Source of the DNA: Multifurca ochricompacta
Taxonomy: Eukaryota; Basidiomycota; Agaricomycetes; Russulales; Russulaceae
Length of the DNA: 64,000 bases
Direction: 5' to 3'
NCBI GenBank assembly: GCA_022496185.1
Contig: WTXG01000091.1
Location: forward strand, 62,001-126,000
The notes under the pieces are model-generated. The model worked only from the letters and a program-made list of their open reading frames with translations. It did not search any database and was not told the DNA's origin. Positions 60,901 to 64,000 of this stretch are shown piece after piece (positions within the stretch are counted from its first letter, which is position 1; every line of letters starts with the position of its first letter). Position numbers and translations under genes: made by a program.

Positions 60901-62350
60901 ACCCCAACTCTTTTCCCTCCTCGTGCATTTCATGTATTTTATTTTATTTTTTAATATCGATGCACAGGCGGGAACAAACTCCCGACCCGAAAATGGGTTC
61001 AGCGCCCTGAATAACATAATCGCGTTCTAAGGAGCGCCCCTCTCTGTCTCTCGGTTCCCAATTTCTCGGGTAACGAGGCTACGCTACGTACCCGTCTCTC
61101 ATCATCGGCATCGGGTCTTTATCCCCCTCCCCCCCCCCCCTATTGTCGCGCTTCGATATGGCGGCGATGCGATGATCTTCTTCTTTCGTTTGTCGTTCTC
61201 GTCTCTGGTCGTCTTCTTCATCTTTTTCCCCCCTGTAGCGTACGATACGTCATTCGACAATCAGTTCCTTCGTGGATAGCGATCGAGCTAGTAGAATCGG
61301 TTGATGAGAGCCGAGTTGGGGTTCAAAAAAAAAAGAAGAGGGGTCTTTTTTTCCATCTGTTAGTATATATGAATATTGTCTATATGCGCAATAATGTGTA
61401 GAGTAGATGCCCTATCTATACATAAATTTGACTAAGCTTTAGGCGGCTATGAGATGGCGGCGGGGGAACGGCAAGAGGGCAAGAGGGCAAGCGGGGCGGG
61501 ACAAATGAAATGAGTCAATGAGTGACGAGAAGCACGCGCTGAACACGCTATAGACACGCGTTTTGTAATCCAAACTCTACTCTCAACTCGTCTGGCTGGC
61601 TTGACTTGACTTGAATAGAAGGTCACTGACTGACTGACTTCTTTTGTGTCAAACACGCTTAAATATGTTATGTCAACTCCCATGTCTTCTATTTTATTCA
61701 TATTCATTTTCCCTAACCTAACCTATACACCTATACACATTCCAACCACCCAAACCCACACCCACACGCATACACACACACACCGCGAGCTTAGCGGACT
61801 GATGGCTAAGCGTTCCAGAACCCAGATTTCCGGTCTTTCCAATCCTCCTTCCCACCTTCCTTCACCCTCCCCCTTCAGACTGGCTTCGATGATGCCTCGT
61901 TGCCGCGCCATTTTTAGTCGTCGTCGTGACATTCGCTATTCGGCCAACCCATTTGCCGCGCCAGGGCTTATGAGGTACTTTGATCGGCAACCCAGCCCAT
62001 AATGGTCGTTGGTGTACACACACACACAGAACCAGAACCCTTCATTTTTATTTATTTATTTTATTAATCTTCCTGTCAGTTTACGACATCATCCACTCAA
62101 GAGCCCAGAACCCGAGGACCACCGCCATTCTCCATCAATGCCCATATCTCTCTAACACTCGTTCAGCTTTTTGTTTATAAGAGCTGCCTCCCCCCCACCT
62201 ACCACCTTCTCTCATACGACGTCACGGCAACTCCTCTCTCTCTCTCTCTATTGCTTGTGCTCACGCTCGTGCCCTGTACCATATTGTTGTTGAACACGAC
62301 CTTTTTCACGACTTTCTTGGGAAAAACATTCACTCTCACTCTCTTTCATA
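57998..62350. other. Gene-poor, G/C-run-rich region
   Basis: No recognisable gene. Dense G runs lie at 58540-58560, 58730-58765, 58915-58965 and 59100-59135, with pyrimidine-rich tracts near 59985-60420. Microsatellites include ATTC (59822-59842) and CTAGT (60510-60526). Confidence 0.5.
58973..59000 (+). repeat. CCCTA pentanucleotide repeat
   Basis: About five and a half copies of CCCTA next to a G-rich stretch. The unit is five bases, so it is not the six-base fungal telomere repeat. Confidence 0.85.
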
Positions 62351-63661
62351 ATGGCCGCGTACTTGCGTAGTCTCTTTGGCAGTGGCCAGGCTTCAACCAC
62401 TCCTGCACATGGAAAGGCCAAGTCTCATCGTCGTACAGAGTCATCTCCAGCTCCGGCTCCTCACTACATTTACACCTCCCACGGGGAACATCACTTCGGG
62501 GACGTCACCAACTAAGGTTCCGCGTACTAACAGTTACAACAACACTAATGCAACACTCCTGCAACGGTGCCATCACCACTCGTTATCCGACATATGATTC
62601 TCGTCGTCATCATTCACACGAAGGTGGTAGCCGCCCACCTATCTATCGGGCCGTGAACTACATGCCACCCCCTGAGATGCATGGTCCGTAACCCTTGACC
62701 CATATCTCAAACTGATTCGCTCATTTGCCCTCCGCGGATGCAGGGCGTTTTCCTCAATTCCCGCAAGGTGGCTACGTAACGCCAGGAAGCTCGCGATCAA
62801 ACTCTAGCTCTTCGCTCTATCCTGGTCCAGTGCATGGCACAACTATCGTACCATCGCCATTGGTCCCCAGTCCACCTCACTCCAAGACACCTGACAATCG
62901 TCCTACCAAATCAGTCACCCAGAACGATGCTTGGCAGGCCGGCGTCAGCACGAGCGCAAGCGGATCTTCTACCTGTACGTCTTCCTCCTTATTCCTGTAC
63001 CCTCGCTTGTTTTTTTTTGAGTTCGTTTCACCTCTGATTCTACCACCTTCAGACGGTCCCGAGCCATCACCCACGAGGACTCAAGCCCGCGCCCCCGTTT
63101 CCACATGCACCCACTGCTATCGTACACACGACTACACCATGCCCCTATCTCTTACGATGTCGCCTTCACCCCATCCGCGCGAACAGTCGTAGATCGTACA
63201 ATGCACTCACCCGTACCCGCAGTCACTCTTGCCCAACCAGCGACGGAACCACCGATACCGGCGAGTTCTCGTCTCGTCCTGCGTTCTCCGAAGTTACCGT
63301 GGGTCGTAGCCGTCGGGCCAATCGGATCAACGCCCAGCTTTTTCATCGGCAAGAGTGGTCGGCAACAAAAAGCCACGACATGGTCGCTCTGACCAACCTC
63401 GATGTGCTTTATGCCGTACATACCACACTCATGGCTCGCGTTACCCCCGAGGAGTGGGCCTCACTTGGGGAGGGCTCCCGTGCTCAGCGTCGCGTCGCGG
63501 AAGCGTACAAGAAGCGGTGTACTCGTATGGGTGGCGGCTGGGAGTCTGGAATCCGCCGGCTGGACTGGCTCGGTTCCAAAACTCACCTCGTAGGCGTTGA
63601 AATTGACAAGAGCAACGAAGCGGGCGAGAATGTGGGCAGGCTTGTGTTTGGAAGGGCTTGA
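62351..63661 (+). CDS. DUF6699 protein 3, frameshifted
   Basis: The ATG at 62351 gives MAAYLRSLFGSGQASTTPAHG and KSHRRTESSPAPAP, a serine/threonine-rich N-terminal half. It continues in other frames as SGTSPTKVPRTNSYNN and TYDSRRHHSHEGGSRPPIYR, and after an intron from about 62685 to 62742 as FPQFPQGGYVTPGSSRSNSS. A second intron ends at the AG near 63053. The domain follows: MHPLLSYTRLHHAPISYDV, LVLRSPKLPWVVAVGP, VALTNLDVLYAVHTTLMARVT, RRVAEAYKKRC and IRRLDWLGSKTHLVGVEID, ending at TGA 63661. At least four frame steps (near 62468, 62550, 62590 and 63375) must be bridged. The domain is conserved, so the damage is recent or artefactual. Confidence 0.7.
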
Positions 63662-64000
63662 AAGAGACGATCGAATTCGATCTTTACCCTTTACTCAAGC
63701 CTTAGCTCTCCTTCCCTCGTCCTCTCATCCAACAATGTCATACTCGTGCACGATCTCTTCTCATTCGCTTATTCCTTTCTTTGTCGCCCTTTCTACCTTT
63801 TTTTTTGTTTCAAAGTATTTGTGGTCTGGTCTGGTCTGGGTTGAATTTTCTTGTGGATCTATCTCTGTCTGAAGACGCAGGTTCGCATATTTTCGCAACT
63901 CGTATTACTAACAGCAAGCATAGGACGGTCTCTATCTCTCGGTTTTTTGTGGATCTCTCTTGTCTTATCAAATCCCCCCATTTGTATTATTTGACTCGAC
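63662..64000. other. Downstream region of DUF6699 protein 3
   Basis: Pyrimidine-rich sequence, probably 3' untranslated and intergenic. A TGGTCTGGTCTGG repeat lies near 63820-63838. No gene seen. Confidence 0.4.

Overview
The window looks like a basidiomycete fungus, most likely one of the Agaricomycetes. Genes are split by many short introns (about 50-130 nt). Two laccase-type multicopper oxidase copies lie in tandem. There is an F-box protein of a mushroom-type family, three DUF6699 proteins, a TMEM50/Vps68-like protein and a cytosolic-type arginyl-tRNA synthetase. Nothing bacterial, mitochondrial or viral was seen, and no finer taxonomic placement is supported.

Left third (1-15240): a nest of LTR retrotransposons of the Ty3/Gypsy type. 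Element C (minus strand, 12313-about 15237) is the oldest and is visibly poor in CpG. Element A (minus strand, right edge 12312, running off the left edge) sits inside C. Element B (plus strand, 4136-11518, with both LTRs) sits inside the gag region of A. A solo LTR (45-628), flanked by a perfect 5-bp target duplication, sits inside the pol of A. B is a chromovirus: gag with a zinc knuckle, protease, reverse transcriptase, RNase H, integrase and a C-terminal chromodomain. It carries a further frame of about 400 codons between the chromodomain and the 3' LTR, with three zinc knuckles. Its primer-binding region is an 11-nt reverse complement of the inferred 5' end of its own transcript, which points to Tf1-type self-priming.

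Middle (15240-41000): two tandem laccase genes (16262-18721 and 20507-22913), both with frameshifts and the second clearly dead. Two paralogous multi-pass membrane proteins follow on the minus strand; the copy at 26643-28007 is intact and the one near 23928-25512 is decayed. Then come an F-box protein (30147-31852, frameshifted), a C2H2 zinc-finger relic (34098-34462), an intact TMEM50/Vps68-like gene (36553-37385) that converges on an intact arginyl-tRNA synthetase (37597-39762), and a glycogenin-like GT8 relic (40260-40890).

Right third (41000-64000): very gene-poor and full of homopolymers and simple repeats. Only three DUF6699 genes were recognised (47486-48219 minus, intact; 56298-57997 plus and 62351-63661 plus, both needing several one-base corrections).

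One pattern runs through the window. In several genes the reading frame is repeatedly lost by what look like single-base deletions, and B, whose LTRs are almost identical, shows the same. Other genes (ArgRS, TMEM50-like, membrane protein B, first DUF6699) are perfectly open across all their exons. The breaks may therefore be real pseudogenisation, uncorrected sequencing deletions, or both.
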